Shown in pieces: positions 40,742 through 49,768 of a stretch of DNA of 64,000 bases (position 1 is its first letter; every line of letters starts with the position of its first letter). This DNA comes from Quatrionicoccus australiensis (GTDB lineage: Bacteria; Pseudomonadota; Gammaproteobacteria; Burkholderiales; Rhodocyclaceae): NCBI RefSeq assembly GCF_020510525.1, contig NZ_CP075188.1, positions 310,001 to 374,000 of the forward strand. Reading direction: 5' to 3'. The notes under the pieces were generated by a model that was not told the origin of the DNA, ran no database searches, and worked only from the letters and a program-made list of their open reading frames with translations. The position numbers and the translations under genes were made by a program.

Positions 40742-40765
40742 TAAAGGGTTGCGGATATAATCCGC
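40733..40765 (+). promoter_or_regulatory. Promoter before rplC with its -10 in a palindrome
   Basis: TTGCAG (40733-40738, inside rpsJ), 17 bp, TATAAT (40756-40761). The -10 is within GCGGAT-ATA-ATCCGC (40751-40765), a perfect 6-bp inverted repeat. In RNA the outer AAAGG (40743-40747) and CCTTT (40767-40771) could extend the stem across a small internal loop. It would give rplC and the rest of the S10 operon a second start. Confidence 0.6.
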
Positions 40766-40850
40766 GCCTTTCGGGGGTGGCCGTAACTGGCTGCCCATTT
40801 GTTGTTTTACATCGACCGGCCAATCGCAGCCGGCGATGAGGAGAATAACC

Positions 40851-41489
40851 ATGAGTCTAGGCCTTGTTGGTCGCAAGGTTGGCATGACTCGCATTTTTGC
40901 TGAGGATGGTGCTTCCATTCCGGTAACTGTGCTTGACGTGTCCAACAATCGCGTGACCCAAGTAAAAACGCCGGAGATCGATGGCTACGCAGCCATTCAG
41001 GTCGGTTTCGGCAAGCGCCGTGCCTCCCGCGTTTCCAAGCCCATTGCTGGCCATTTGGCCAAGGCGGGTGTGGAAGCCGGGCATGTCCTCAAGGAATTCC
41101 GTATCGATGCTGAGCAGCTGGCCACTTTCAAGGCTGGTGATCAGATTGCTGTCACTATTTTTGCTGAAGGGCAAAAAGTTGATGTGACCGGCACTTCTAT
41201 CGGTAAGGGTTTCCAGGGCGGCATCAAGCGTCACAACTTCAGTTCCAACCGTGCTACCCACGGTAACTCGCTGTCGCACAATGCGCCGGGTTCCATTGGT
41301 ATGGCGCAGGATCCGGGTCGTGTTTTCCCGGGTAAGCGCATGGCTGGCCATATGGGTGATGTGCAGTCCACGATGCAGGGCTTGACGGTTGTTCGCGTCG
41401 ATGCTGAGCGTCAGCTTCTGCTGGTTCGCGGCGCCGTTCCGGGTGCCAAGGGTGCCGACATTGTCGTGCGTCCGGCAGTCAAGGCTTAA
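40851..41489 (+). CDS. rplC: 50S ribosomal protein L3
   Basis: A 212-residue L3, an early assembly protein whose long loop reaches the peptidyl transferase centre. The loop carries [20 protein letters not shown]; the glutamine there is the one methylated by PrmB in E. coli. ATG 40851 follows GATGAGGAGAATAACC. Unlike the tight spacing of other S10-operon genes, 109 bp separate it from rpsJ, holding a promoter. Confidence 0.97.
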   Translation: MSLGLVGRKVGMTRIFAEDGASIPVTVLDVSNNRVTQVKTPEIDGYAAIQVGFGKRRASRVSKPIAGHLAKAGVEAGHVLKEFRIDAEQLATFKAGDQIAVTIFAEGQKVDVTGTSIGKGFQGGIKRHNFSSNRATHGNSLSHNAPGSIGMAQDPGRVFPGKRMAGHMGDVQSTMQGLTVVRVDAERQLLLVRGAVPGAKGADIVVRPAVKA

Positions 41490-41499
41490 GGGGGGCGAC

Positions 41500-42123
41500 A
41501 TGGAACTCAATGTAATTAACGAGCAGGGACAGGAAGCTGCCAAGTTGCAGGCTTCTGACGTGCTTTTCGGTCGCGACTTCAATGAAGCGCTGGTGCATCA
41601 GATCGTCGTGGCTTATCAGGCCAATGCGCGCTCCGGTGATCGTCAGCAGAAGGATCGCTCGGAAGTTCGTCACACTACCACCAAGCCGTGGCGCCAAAAG
41701 GGTACGGGTCGTGCCCGTGCTGGTAGCAATGGCAGCCCGTTGTGGCGTGGGGGCGGTCGGATCTTCCCGAATTCGCCTGAAGAAAATTTCAGCCAGAAGG
41801 TTAACAAGAAGATGTTCCGCGCCGGTATGGCTGCGATTCTCTCCGAGTTGGCCCGTCAAGGTCGTCTGGTCGTCATCGATGATCTGACCATTGATGCTCC
41901 CAAGACCAAGCTCTTCTCGCAAAAGCTGAAGACCCTGGGTTTGGAAGGCAATCTTCTGGTGGTTACGGATGTGCTCAGCGAGAATCTGTACCTCTCGTCG
42001 CGCAACCTGCCGAATGTTCTGGTGCTTGAAGCTCAAGAAGCTGATCCGGTCTCTCTGGTTCGCTTTGCCAAGGTTCTGGTTACCAAGAATGCAGTGGCCA
42101 AGTTCGAGGAGATGTGGGGATGA
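41500..42123 (+). CDS. rplD: 50S ribosomal protein L4
   Basis: A 207-residue L4, whose extended loop ([15 protein letters not shown] region) lines the exit tunnel near the macrolide site. In E. coli it also represses its own operon. ATG 41500 ([13 protein letters not shown]) follows AAGGGGGG; the longer open frame from 41389 overlaps rplC. Its stop overlaps the rplW start by 4 bp (ATGA). Confidence 0.97.
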   Translation: MELNVINEQGQEAAKLQASDVLFGRDFNEALVHQIVVAYQANARSGDRQQKDRSEVRHTTTKPWRQKGTGRARAGSNGSPLWRGGGRIFPNSPEENFSQKVNKKMFRAGMAAILSELARQGRLVVIDDLTIDAPKTKLFSQKLKTLGLEGNLLVVTDVLSENLYLSSRNLPNVLVLEAQEADPVSLVRFAKVLVTKNAVAKFEEMWG

Positions 42124-42422
42124 ACCAACAACGTCTGATGCAGGTGCTGCTGGCGCCGCAAATCTCCGAGAAGGCTACCTATATTGCCGAAAAGTATGAG
42201 CAGGTGATTTTCCGTGTTGCTTCCGATGCTACCAAGCCGGAAATCAAGGCCGCGGTTGAATTGCTGTTCAAGGTTGAGGTTGAGTCCGTTCAGGTCGCCA
42301 ACGTCAAGGGCAAGGTCAAGCGTTTCAAGGGTTCGGTTGGTCGTCGCAAGGGCTGGAAAAAAGCCTATGTGAGCCTGAAGCCGGGCCAGGAAATCAATTT
42401 CGTTGAAGGGGGGAATGCCTAA
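42120..42422 (+). CDS. rplW: 50S ribosomal protein L23
   Basis: A 100-residue L23 at the tunnel exit, the docking site for trigger factor and SRP. It has [19 protein letters not shown] at the start and the RNA-binding loop [23 protein letters not shown] 42120 overlaps the rplD stop; GTG 42114 would be two codons longer and has no better ribosome site. It overlaps rplB by one base. Confidence 0.96.
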   Translation: MNQQRLMQVLLAPQISEKATYIAEKYEQVIFRVASDATKPEIKAAVELLFKVEVESVQVANVKGKVKRFKGSVGRRKGWKKAYVSLKPGQEINFVEGGNA

Positions 42423-43249
42423 TGGCACTCGTTAAAGTCAAGCCGACTTCCCCCGGCCGTCGCGCCGTGGTGCAGGTCGTCAATCCGAATCTGCACAAGG
42501 GCAAGCCGTTTGCTGCTCTGGTTGAGGCGAAGTCGGGTAATGCCGGTCGCAACAACAACGGTCGTATCACGGTTCGTCACCAAGGTGGCGGTCACAAGCA
42601 GTCCTATCGTGTCATCGATTTCAAGCGCAACAAGGACGGGATTCCGGCCAAGGTTGAGCGTCTTGAATACGACCCGAACCGCACTGCGAATATCGCTCTG
42701 GTTTGCTACGCAGATGGCGAGCGTCGCTACGTCATTGCCAATAAAGGCATGGTTGTCGGTCAGCAGATCATGAGTGGTTCCGAAGCTCCGATCAAGTCCG
42801 GTAATGCTCTTCCGATCCGCAACATTCCGGTCGGTACCACCATTTGCTGCGTCGAAATGATGCCGGGCAAGGGTGCTCAGTTGGCTCGCTCAGCCGGTAC
42901 TTCGGTTCAGCTGCTGGCGCGTGAAGGTACTTATGCGCAGATCCGTCTGCGTTCTGGCGAAGTGCGTCGCGTGCATGTTGAATGTCGCGCCACAATCGGT
43001 GAAGTTGGTAACGAAGAAAACAATCTGCGCAAGTTCGGCAAGGCCGGTGCGATGCGTTGGCGTGGTATTCGTCCGACTGTTCGTGGTACTGCCATGAATC
43101 CGGTTGATCACCCGCACGGTGGTGGTGAAGGCCGTACTGGCGAAGGTCGTGTGCCGGTTAACCCGTGGGGTCAGCCTACCAAGGGTTACCGCACTCGCAG
43201 CAACAAGCGCACGGACAGCATGATCGTTCAGCGCCGTCATAAGCGTTAA
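42422..43249 (+). CDS. rplB: 50S ribosomal protein L2
   Basis: A 275-residue L2, needed for subunit joining and peptidyl transferase function. The C-terminal motif [19 protein letters not shown] holds the conserved histidine close to the catalytic centre. The start shares a base with the rplW stop (TAATG). Confidence 0.98.
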   Translation: MALVKVKPTSPGRRAVVQVVNPNLHKGKPFAALVEAKSGNAGRNNNGRITVRHQGGGHKQSYRVIDFKRNKDGIPAKVERLEYDPNRTANIALVCYADGERRYVIANKGMVVGQQIMSGSEAPIKSGNALPIRNIPVGTTICCVEMMPGKGAQLARSAGTSVQLLAREGTYAQIRLRSGEVRRVHVECRATIGEVGNEENNLRKFGKAGAMRWRGIRPTVRGTAMNPVDHPHGGGEGRTGEGRVPVNPWGQPTKGYRTRSNKRTDSMIVQRRHKR

Positions 43250-43259
43250 GGGGTAGGAA

Positions 43260-43535
43260 ATGGGACGTTCTCTCAAAAAAGGCCCGTTTGTTGATGCGTA
43301 TCTGATCGACAAGGTCGAAGCAGTTCGCGCCACAAGCGACAAGCGCCCGATCAAGACCTGGTCGCGTCGTTCGACGATCCTCCCCGAGTTTATCGGTCTG
43401 ACGATCGCTGTTCATAATGGCAAGCAGCATATTCCGGTGTTTGTCACCGAGAATATGGTCGGTCACAAGCTCGGCGAGTTCTCGCTGACCCGGACGTTCA
43501 AGGGTCACACCGCCGGCAAGAAGGCCAAGAAGTAA
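43260..43535 (+). CDS. rpsS: 30S ribosomal protein S19
   Basis: A 91-residue S19 in the 30S head, contacting the A-site tRNA region and S13. [19 protein letters not shown] and the C-terminal [14 protein letters not shown] segment ([18 protein letters not shown]) are standard. It lies 10 bp after rplB, with AGGGGTAGGAA before the ATG. Confidence 0.97.
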   Translation: MGRSLKKGPFVDAYLIDKVEAVRATSDKRPIKTWSRRSTILPEFIGLTIAVHNGKQHIPVFVTENMVGHKLGEFSLTRTFKGHTAGKKAKK

Positions 43536-43544
43536 GGAGCTGAC

Positions 43545-43874
43545 ATGGAAACTCGTGCAAGTCTGCGGGGCGTACGCCTCTCTGCGCAAAAAGGTCGCCT
43601 CGTTGCTGACCTGGTGCGTGGCAAGCCGGTTGGTCAGGCTCTGAACATCCTGGCATTCTCCCCGAAAAAGGGGGCTGGTATCGTCAAGAAGGTTCTGGAG
43701 TCGGCTATCGCCAACGCCGAACACAATGACGGCGCTGATATCGACGAACTCAAGGTGAAAATCATCTACGTCGAAAAAGGCATGGTGCTCAAGCGCTTTA
43801 CGGCGCGCGCCAAGGGTCGTGGCAATCGGATCGTCAAACCGACCTGCCATATCTATCTGACCGTTGGTAACTAA
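43545..43874 (+). CDS. rplV: 50S ribosomal protein L22
   Basis: A 109-residue L22, which binds all 23S rRNA domains; its beta hairpin ([20 protein letters not shown]) reaches the exit tunnel constriction. No deletion of the macrolide-resistance type is seen in the hairpin. It is 9 bp from both neighbours. Confidence 0.97.
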   Translation: METRASLRGVRLSAQKGRLVADLVRGKPVGQALNILAFSPKKGAGIVKKVLESAIANAEHNDGADIDELKVKIIYVEKGMVLKRFTARAKGRGNRIVKPTCHIYLTVGN

Positions 43875-43883
43875 GGAATAGCC

Positions 43884-44669
43884 ATGGGACAGAAAATACA
43901 TCCGACTGGCTTCCGTCTGGCCGTCACCAAGAACTGGAGTTCGCGCTGGTATGCTGCCAGCAAGGACTTCCCGGGCATGCTGAACGAAGACATCAAGGTT
44001 CGCGAATACCTCAAGCGTAAGCTCGCTCACGCTTCGGTTGGTCGCGTCCTGATCGAGCGTCCGGCCAAGAATGCTCGCGTAACCGTTTTCTCGGCTCGTC
44101 CGGGTGTGGTTATCGGCAAGAAGGGTGAAGACATCGAGCAGCTGCGTACGGATCTTCAGCGCATCATGGGCGTTCCTGTCCATGTGTCGATCGAAGAAAT
44201 TCGCAAGCCGGAAATCGATGCTCAGCTGATTGCTGACTCGATCGCTCAGCAACTCGAAAAGCGCATCATGTTCCGTCGTGCCATGAAGCGTGCGATGCAA
44301 AATGCCATGCGTCTTGGTGCCCAGGGCATCAAGGTGATGAGTGCTGGTCGTTTGAACGGTGCTGAAATCGCCCGTAGCGAATGGTATCGCGAAGGTCGCG
44401 TGCCGCTCCATACGCTGCGTGCAAATATCGACTATGCAACCTCTGAAGCTTTGACCACGTACGGCATCATCGGTATCAAGGTCTGGGTTTACAAGGGTGA
44501 CATGCTTGATCGCAACGAGCAGCCGGAAGTTGTTGAGCCGGCCGCTGATGATCGCAAGCCGCGTCGTAATCCGGGTAAGCCGGAAGGCGACAAGCCGCGT
44601 ACCCGTACGGTGAAAAAGCCGGAAGGCGACGGCGCTCCGGCCAAGCGTGTAAGAAAGGCAGGTGCCTAA
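43884..44669 (+). CDS. rpsC: 30S ribosomal protein S3 with a charged C-terminal tail
   Basis: A 261-residue S3 (E. coli 233). The KH domain ([17 protein letters not shown]) and the mRNA entry-site region are intact, with [19 protein letters not shown] typical of the family. The last about 50 residues form an added, probably disordered, Lys/Arg/Pro-rich tail in which KPEGD occurs twice ([11 protein letters not shown] and KKPEGDGAP). Longer S3 tails are common in betaproteobacteria. The stop is directly followed by the rplP ATG. Confidence 0.97.
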   Translation: MGQKIHPTGFRLAVTKNWSSRWYAASKDFPGMLNEDIKVREYLKRKLAHASVGRVLIERPAKNARVTVFSARPGVVIGKKGEDIEQLRTDLQRIMGVPVHVSIEEIRKPEIDAQLIADSIAQQLEKRIMFRRAMKRAMQNAMRLGAQGIKVMSAGRLNGAEIARSEWYREGRVPLHTLRANIDYATSEALTTYGIIGIKVWVYKGDMLDRNEQPEVVEPAADDRKPRRNPGKPEGDKPRTRTVKKPEGDGAPAKRVRKAGA

Positions 44670-45083
44670 ATGCTGCAACCGAATCGTCGCAAGTTCCGCA
44701 AGGAACACAAGGGCCGTAATGAAGGTCTGGCGACCCGTGGTACGAAGGTTTCCTTCGGCGAATGGGGCCTCAAGGCCATTGGCCGTGGTCGTCTGACTGC
44801 GCGTCAAATCGAAGCAGCCCGTCGTGCCATGACCCGTCACATCAAACGTGGCGGCCGTATCTGGATCCGTATTTTCCCGGACAAGCCGATTTCCAAGAAG
44901 CCGGCAGAAGTTCGTATGGGTAACGGTAAGGGTAACCCGGAATATTGGGTTGCCGAGATCCAGCCGGGCAAGGTGCTTTATGAGATGGATGGTGTCAATG
45001 AAGCGCTGGCTCGCGAGGCGTTTGCCCTTGCTGCTGCCAAGTTGCCGATTGCTACCACCTTCGTGACTCGTCATCTGGGGTAA
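44670..45083 (+). CDS. rplP: 50S ribosomal protein L16
   Basis: A 137-residue L16 near the A-site elbow. [19 protein letters not shown] opens the protein, and the loop [19 protein letters not shown] contains the arginine that E. coli YcfD hydroxylates. It begins at the base after the rpsC stop and ends 2 bp before rpmC, so the three are tightly coupled. Confidence 0.97.
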   Translation: MLQPNRRKFRKEHKGRNEGLATRGTKVSFGEWGLKAIGRGRLTARQIEAARRAMTRHIKRGGRIWIRIFPDKPISKKPAEVRMGNGKGNPEYWVAEIQPGKVLYEMDGVNEALAREAFALAAAKLPIATTFVTRHLG

Positions 45084-45085
45084 TC

Positions 45086-45280
45086 ATGAAAGCTAGTGAA
45101 CTGAGAACCAAGAGCGTGGACGAGCTCAACAAGGAATTGCTGGACCTTCTGAAGGCCCAGTTCGGTCTGCGTATGCAGCTTGCTACCCAGCAGCTGTCCA
45201 ATACCAGCCAAATGTCCAAGGTGCGTCGCGACATTGCTCGCGTCCGCACGCTTATCCGTGAAAAGGCGGTGCAGCAATGA
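45086..45280 (+). CDS. rpmC: 50S ribosomal protein L29
   Basis: A 64-residue helical-hairpin protein at the tunnel exit, next to L23. [18 protein letters not shown] and the [17 protein letters not shown] segment are standard. It overlaps rpsQ by 4 bp (ATGA). Confidence 0.96.
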   Translation: MKASELRTKSVDELNKELLDLLKAQFGLRMQLATQQLSNTSQMSKVRRDIARVRTLIREKAVQQ

Positions 45281-45543
45281 GCGAGACCTCCAGTATCAAG
45301 CGTACTCTGATCGGTCGCGTTGTTAGCGACAAGATGGAGAAGACGGTTACCGTCCTTGTCGAACGTAAGGTCAAGCACCCGATGTACGGCAAGATTATGG
45401 TCCGTTCGAAAAAGTATCACGCCCATAACGAAGGCAACACGGCACGTGCAGGCGATCTCGTTGAGATCGTTGAAACCCGCCCGATGTCCCGTACCAAGAC
45501 CTGGGCAGTGACCAGCGTTCTGGAAAAAGCGATCGTCGTCTGA
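45277..45543 (+). CDS. rpsQ: 30S ribosomal protein S17
   Basis: An 88-residue OB-fold protein that binds 16S rRNA helices 7 and 11 early in assembly. It has [20 protein letters not shown] and KYHAHNE. It is the last gene of the S10 block; a terminator-promoter element follows before rplN. Confidence 0.96.
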   Translation: MSETSSIKRTLIGRVVSDKMEKTVTVLVERKVKHPMYGKIMVRSKKYHAHNEGNTARAGDLVEIVETRPMSRTKTWAVTSVLEKAIVV

Positions 45544-45562
45544 CGAAAGTTTCCATAAACGC

Positions 45563-45605
45563 TTGCGTAGTTTAAAAGAGGCCGGTATAATCCGGCTTCT
45601 TTTTT
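45563..45605 (+). promoter_or_regulatory. Overlapping terminator and promoter between the S10 and spc operons
   Basis: TTGCGT (45563-45568), 17 bp, TATAAT (45586-45591) gives a good promoter. The TATAAT is exactly the loop of a 12-bp hairpin: left arm 45574-45585 (AAAAGAGGCCGG), right arm 45592-45603 (CCGGCTTCTTTT), one G-U pair, T-run to 45605. So one element can end the S10 transcript and start the spc transcript. About 92 bp of leader follow before rplN. The E. coli spc promoter lies in the same gap. Confidence 0.65.
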
Positions 45606-45697
45606 GCTGCTGGCCAGTTCTGGGCACGGCAAAGGTGTTCGACCCGTACGGGTTCCAAGACTGACCGCGCAGGCGGATTAAGTTGGAGTAAATTTAA

Positions 45698-46066
45698 ATG
45701 ATTCAGATGCAGACAACGCTGGATGTCGCCGATAACACCGGTGCACGTTCAGTAATGTGTATCAAAGTGCTGGGTGGATCCAAGCGTCGCTATGCCGGCA
45801 TTGGTGACATCATCAAGGTCAGCATCAAGGATGCTGCCCCGCGTGGTCGTGTCAAGAAGGGTGATGTTTATAACGCCGTGGTGGTTCGTACCGCCAAGGG
45901 TGTTCGTCGTCCGGATGGCTCGCTGGTGCGCTTTGACGGCAATGCCGCCGTTCTTCTCAACAACAAGCTCGAGCCGATTGGCACGCGCATCTTTGGCCCG
46001 GTAACCCGCGAACTGCGTACCGAGCGCTTTATGAAGATCGTGTCCCTGGCTCCTGAAGTGCTGTAA
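45698..46066 (+). CDS. rplN: 50S ribosomal protein L14
   Basis: A 122-residue L14, which makes intersubunit bridges to 16S rRNA and contacts L19. [19 protein letters not shown] and [13 protein letters not shown] are standard. It is the first gene of the spc operon, with its own promoter 107 bp upstream; TTGGAGTAAATTTAA precedes the ATG. Confidence 0.98.
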   Translation: MIQMQTTLDVADNTGARSVMCIKVLGGSKRRYAGIGDIIKVSIKDAAPRGRVKKGDVYNAVVVRTAKGVRRPDGSLVRFDGNAAVLLNNKLEPIGTRIFGPVTRELRTERFMKIVSLAPEVL

Positions 46067-46076
46067 GGAGAAATAC

Positions 46077-46394
46077 ATGGAAAAGATTCGTAAGGGTGAC
46101 GACGTTGTCGTCATTACCGGTAAAGACAAAGGCAAGCGCGGTACTGTGCTGAGTCGTGTCGGTGAAGAGCATGTGCTTGTTGAAGGTGTCAATCGTGCCA
46201 AGAAGCACGTGAAGCCGAATCCTGTTAAGGGTGTGGCTGGTGGCATCGTCGACAAAGATATGCCGATTCATCTCTCCAATGTTGCGCTCTTCAATCCCGC
46301 GACCAAGAAAGCCGACCGTGTTGGCTTCAAGGCGCTCGAAGATGGCCGCAAGGTTCGCGTGTTCAAGTCGAACGGCGAACTGGTAAACGCATAA
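46077..46394 (+). CDS. rplX: 50S ribosomal protein L24
   Basis: A 105-residue KOW-fold protein ([20 protein letters not shown]), an assembly initiator near the tunnel exit. It lies 10 bp after rplN. In E. coli, S8 represses the operon from a site near the start of rplE; the sequence just after rplX is the corresponding place here, but I did not identify a clear S8-like helix. Confidence 0.97.
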   Translation: MEKIRKGDDVVVITGKDKGKRGTVLSRVGEEHVLVEGVNRAKKHVKPNPVKGVAGGIVDKDMPIHLSNVALFNPATKKADRVGFKALEDGRKVRVFKSNGELVNA

Positions 46395-46403
46395 GGAGCA
46401 GTC

Positions 46404-46943
46404 ATGGCGCGTTTGCAGCAGTTTTACAAAGAAACCGTCGTTGGCGATATGTCGAAGCAGTTCGGCTACAAGTCAGTGATGGAAGTGCCGCGCATTACCA
46501 AGATTACCCTGAATATGGGTGTTGGTGAGGCAGTGGCTGACAAGAAAGTTCTCGAGAACGCCGTTGGTGACATGCAGAAAATCGCAGGTCAAAAGCCGGT
46601 TACGACCAAGGCTCGCAAGTCCATTGCAGGCTTCAAGATTCGTGATGGTTATCCGATTGGTTGTATGGTCACGTTGCGTGGTCCTCGCATGTTTGAGTTC
46701 CTGGATCGTCTGGTTACCGTTGCGTTGCCGCGTGTTCGCGACTTCCGTGGTATTTCTGGCAAGGGCTTCGATGGCCAGGGTAACTACAACATGGGCGTCA
46801 AAGAACAGATCATTTTCCCGGAAATCGAGTACGACAAGATCGATGCTCTTCGGGGTATGAATATCAGTATCACCACGACCGCAAAGACCGATGCAGAAGC
46901 GAAAGCTCTGCTCGCAGCGTTCAAGTTCCCGTTCAAGAATTGA
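46404..46943 (+). CDS. rplE: 50S ribosomal protein L5
   Basis: A 179-residue L5 of the central protuberance, binding 5S rRNA and the P-site tRNA elbow. It has [16 protein letters not shown] and [18 protein letters not shown]. It lies 9 bp after rplX, with AAGGAG before the ATG. Confidence 0.98.
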   Translation: MARLQQFYKETVVGDMSKQFGYKSVMEVPRITKITLNMGVGEAVADKKVLENAVGDMQKIAGQKPVTTKARKSIAGFKIRDGYPIGCMVTLRGPRMFEFLDRLVTVALPRVRDFRGISGKGFDGQGNYNMGVKEQIIFPEIEYDKIDALRGMNISITTTAKTDAEAKALLAAFKFPFKN

Positions 46944-46950
46944 GGCAGTC

Positions 46951-47256
46951 ATGGCAAAACTTGCTCTGATCAACCGTGAAGAAAAGCGCCGCAAAATGGT
47001 AGCGCAGTACGCAAAAAAGCGTGCAGCACTCCAGGCGATTATCAACGATGCGAGCCTCTCTGACCAGGAGCGTTATGACGCTCGTCTGAAGTTTCAGGCT
47101 CTGCCGCGTAATTCGAGCCCGTCTCGTTTGCGCAACCGCTGCCAGCTGACCGGTCGTCCGCGTGGTGTTTTCCGTAAATTCGGTCTGTGCCGTCACAAGA
47201 TTCGCGAACTCGCCTTCAACGGCGAAGTTCCGGGTGTTGTTAAAGCCAGCTGGTAA
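46951..47256 (+). CDS. rpsN: 30S ribosomal protein S14
   Basis: A 101-residue S14 of the long, zinc-free type: the C-terminal [20 protein letters not shown] lacks the paired CxxC motifs of the short form. ATG 46951 ([15 protein letters not shown]) is used; the longer open frame from 46891 overlaps rplE. It lies 7 bp after rplE. Confidence 0.97.
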   Translation: MAKLALINREEKRRKMVAQYAKKRAALQAIINDASLSDQERYDARLKFQALPRNSSPSRLRNRCQLTGRPRGVFRKFGLCRHKIRELAFNGEVPGVVKASW

Positions 47257-47270
47257 GAGGAGATTCAGAA

Positions 47271-47666
47271 ATGGCTATGAGCGATCCTATCGCGGACATG
47301 CTGACTCGCATCCGTAACGCCCAGCTCGCCGAGAAGGCGTCTGTCTCCATGCCGTCTTCCAAGGTGAAGGTTGCTATCGCAGCCGTGCTGAAGGACGAGG
47401 GTTACGTTGATGAGTTCGTTGTTCGCGAAGCTGATGGTAAGGCAACTCTTGAAATTGGTTTGAAGTACTACGCAGGTCGCCCGGTTATCGAGCGTATCGA
47501 GCGCGTTTCCAAGCCTGGTTTGCGTATTTACAAGGGTTGTGACGATATTCCCCGTGTCATGAATGGTCTTGGTGTGGCTATTGTTTCCACGCCCAAGGGT
47601 GTCATGACTGATCGCAAGGCTCGTGCCAGCAAGGTTGGCGGCGAAGTTCTTTGCATCGTGGCGTAA
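47271..47666 (+). CDS. rpsH: 30S ribosomal protein S8
   Basis: A 131-residue S8, a primary binder of 16S rRNA helix 21 and the spc-operon repressor in E. coli. [16 protein letters not shown] and the C-terminal [18 protein letters not shown] are standard. ATG 47271 is taken, following AGAGGAGATTCAGAA; ATG 47277 would give the same protein less two residues. Confidence 0.97.
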   Translation: MAMSDPIADMLTRIRNAQLAEKASVSMPSSKVKVAIAAVLKDEGYVDEFVVREADGKATLEIGLKYYAGRPVIERIERVSKPGLRIYKGCDDIPRVMNGLGVAIVSTPKGVMTDRKARASKVGGEVLCIVA

Positions 47667-47676
47667 CGGAGGAACC

Positions 47677-48207
47677 ATGTCTCGTATTGGTAAGAATCCT
47701 ATTGTCGTCCCCGCCGGCGTTGAAGTGACGGTTGGTGAGCAGATTACGGTCAAGGGCCCCCTGGGTGTCCTCAAGACCGCGGCACACCCTTCTGTTCAGG
47801 TTGTCGTTGAGGGGCAAAGCGTCCAGGTTTCCAAGGTTGAAGGTGCTGTCAATGGCAGCGCTATGTGGGGCACCATGCGTGCCAACCTCAACAACATGGT
47901 GACCGGTGTTTCCAAGGGTTTTGAAAGAAAGCTGCAGCTGGTTGGCGTGGGTTACCGCGCCCAGGCTCAGGGCGACGTCCTGAACCTCTCGCTCGGCTTC
48001 TCGCATCCCGTGGCGCACAAGATGCCCGTTGGTGTGAAAGTTGAGTGCCCGACCCAGACCGAAATCCTGATCAAGGGTTCGGACAAGCAGCAGGTCGGCC
48101 AGGTTGCCGCCGAAGTTCGTGCGTATCGCAAGCCAGAGCCCTATAAGGGCAAGGGCGTTCGGTACTCGGACGAAGTGGTGGTCATCAAGGAAACCAAGAA
48201 GAAGTAA
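47677..48207 (+). CDS. rplF: 50S ribosomal protein L6
   Basis: A 176-residue L6 next to the sarcin-ricin loop. [17 protein letters not shown] opens it and the C-terminal [17 protein letters not shown] is standard. ATG 47677 follows CGGAGGAACC; an earlier in-frame start at 47623 lies within rpsH. Confidence 0.97.
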   Translation: MSRIGKNPIVVPAGVEVTVGEQITVKGPLGVLKTAAHPSVQVVVEGQSVQVSKVEGAVNGSAMWGTMRANLNNMVTGVSKGFERKLQLVGVGYRAQAQGDVLNLSLGFSHPVAHKMPVGVKVECPTQTEILIKGSDKQQVGQVAAEVRAYRKPEPYKGKGVRYSDEVVVIKETKKK

Positions 48208-48216
48208 GGGTGGCAT

Positions 48217-48573
48217 ATGTTTAACAAGAAACAAGCGCGTCTGCGCCGTTCCCGCCAAACCCGGGCCAAAATTGCCGAGCTCAAGGCTGTGCGTCTGTGC
48301 GTTAATCGCACGAACCTGCACATCTATGCACAGATCATTTCCGCCACTGGTGGCGAAGTTCTGGCTTCGGCTTCCTCGCTGGATAAGGACGTTCGCAAGG
48401 ACCTCCCGAACGGCGGTAACAAGGCTGCTGCCACCAAGATTGGCACGCTGATTGCCGAGCGCGCCAAGGCCGCCGGTATTGAGCAGGTGGCTTTTGATCG
48501 TTCCGGTCTTCAGTACCATGGTCGTGTTCAGGCGTTGGCGGAAGCTGCGCGTGAAGCCGGTCTGAAGTTCTGA
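48217..48573 (+). CDS. rplR: 50S ribosomal protein L18
   Basis: A 118-residue L18 that binds 5S rRNA with L5. It has [19 protein letters not shown], then [16 protein letters not shown], and ends [25 protein letters not shown]. It lies 9 bp after rplF. Confidence 0.97.
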   Translation: MFNKKQARLRRSRQTRAKIAELKAVRLCVNRTNLHIYAQIISATGGEVLASASSLDKDVRKDLPNGGNKAAATKIGTLIAERAKAAGIEQVAFDRSGLQYHGRVQALAEAAREAGLKF

Positions 48574-48599
48574 TCGCCGCGAAAGGATAAGGTTAGAAA

Positions 48600-49127
48600 A
48601 TGGCTAAACCTGAAAGAAACAAGAAGCCGCAGCAAGCTGAAGAGCGTGATGACGGCATGCGCGAAAAGATGGTTGCGGTTAACCGCGTCACCAAGGTGGT
48701 GAAGGGCGGTCGTATCCTCGGTTTCGCAGCTTTGACGGTTGTCGGCGACGGCGACGGTGGTATCGGCATGGGCAAGGGCAAGTCCCGTGAAGTGCCGGTC
48801 GCCGTTCAGAAGGCAATGGAAGAGGCGCGTCGCAAGATGGCCAAAGTCAGCCTGAAGAGCGGTACGGTGCACCATACTGTCATGGGTCGTCACGGTGCTA
48901 CCACCGTCATGATTCAGCCGGCTCCGGACGGTACCGGCATCATCGCAGGCGGCGCAATGCGTGCCGTCTTCGAAGTCGTCGGTGTGACGAACGTTGTTGC
49001 CAAGGCTCACGGTTCGACCAATCCCTACAACATCGTGCGTGCCACCATCGACGGTCTGTCGAAGGTTAATACGCCGGCCGAAATCGCCGCCAAGCGCGGT
49101 CTCTCGGTCGAACAGATCCAGGGGTAA
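48600..49127 (+). CDS. rpsE: 30S ribosomal protein S5
   Basis: A 175-residue S5, important for accuracy and mRNA entry. The loop [20 protein letters not shown] carries the positions altered in spectinomycin resistance and appears wild type. The second domain has [14 protein letters not shown] and [13 protein letters not shown]. It lies 26 bp after rplR. Confidence 0.97.
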   Translation: MAKPERNKKPQQAEERDDGMREKMVAVNRVTKVVKGGRILGFAALTVVGDGDGGIGMGKGKSREVPVAVQKAMEEARRKMAKVSLKSGTVHHTVMGRHGATTVMIQPAPDGTGIIAGGAMRAVFEVVGVTNVVAKAHGSTNPYNIVRATIDGLSKVNTPAEIAAKRGLSVEQIQG

Positions 49128-49130
49128 GTC

Positions 49131-49313
49131 ATGGCTGACAAGAAAATCAAAGTGACGCTCGTCAAGAGCATCATCGGCACCAAGCAGGATCACCGCGCCA
49201 CTGTGCGTGGGCTCGGCTTGCGCAAGCTGAACAGTTCCGCTGAACTGGAAGATACGCCGGCTGTCCGCGGCATGATCCAGAAGGTTCAGTATCTCGTTAA
49301 GGTTGAGGGTTAA
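49131..49313 (+). CDS. rpmD: 50S ribosomal protein L30
   Basis: A 60-residue protein typical of L30 ([20 protein letters not shown], then [20 protein letters not shown]). It lies 3 bp after rpsE and 3 bp before rplO, so translation is probably coupled. Confidence 0.96.
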   Translation: MADKKIKVTLVKSIIGTKQDHRATVRGLGLRKLNSSAELEDTPAVRGMIQKVQYLVKVEG

Positions 49314-49316
49314 GCC

Positions 49317-49751
49317 ATGCGTCTGAATACCATCAAGCCCGCTGAAGGCTCCAAGAAGGCTGCCAAGCGCGTTGGTCGCGGTATCGGTTCCGGTCTCGGC
49401 AAGACTTGTGGCCGTGGCCACAAAGGCCAGAAGTCGCGTTCCGGCGGCTTCCACAAGGTCGGTTTCGAAGGCGGTCAAATGCCTTTGCAACGTCGTCTGC
49501 CCAAGCGCGGTTTCAATTCCATGACCCGTGCCCGTCATTACGAAGTTCGTCTGACGGATCTGGATCGTCTGCCGATCGAAGAAATCGATCTGCTGGCCCT
49601 GCAGGCTGCCGGCATTGTTCCTGGTGATGCACTGGCCGCCAAAGTCATTTTGTCGGGTGCCATCACCCGTAAGGTGACGCTCAAGGGCGTTGGCGCAACC
49701 AAGGGTGCCAAGGCTGCTATCGAGGCCGCCGGCGGCGCGGTCGCTGAGTAA
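49317..49751 (+). CDS. rplO: 50S ribosomal protein L15
   Basis: A 144-residue L15, a late assembly protein. It has the glycine-rich N-terminal region ([20 protein letters not shown]) and [18 protein letters not shown]. It lies 3 bp after rpmD and 17 bp before the TTG start of secY. Confidence 0.97.
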   Translation: MRLNTIKPAEGSKKAAKRVGRGIGSGLGKTCGRGHKGQKSRSGGFHKVGFEGGQMPLQRRLPKRGFNSMTRARHYEVRLTDLDRLPIEEIDLLALQAAGIVPGDALAAKVILSGAITRKVTLKGVGATKGAKAAIEAAGGAVAE

Positions 49752-49768
49752 TACGAAGAGGTAGAACG

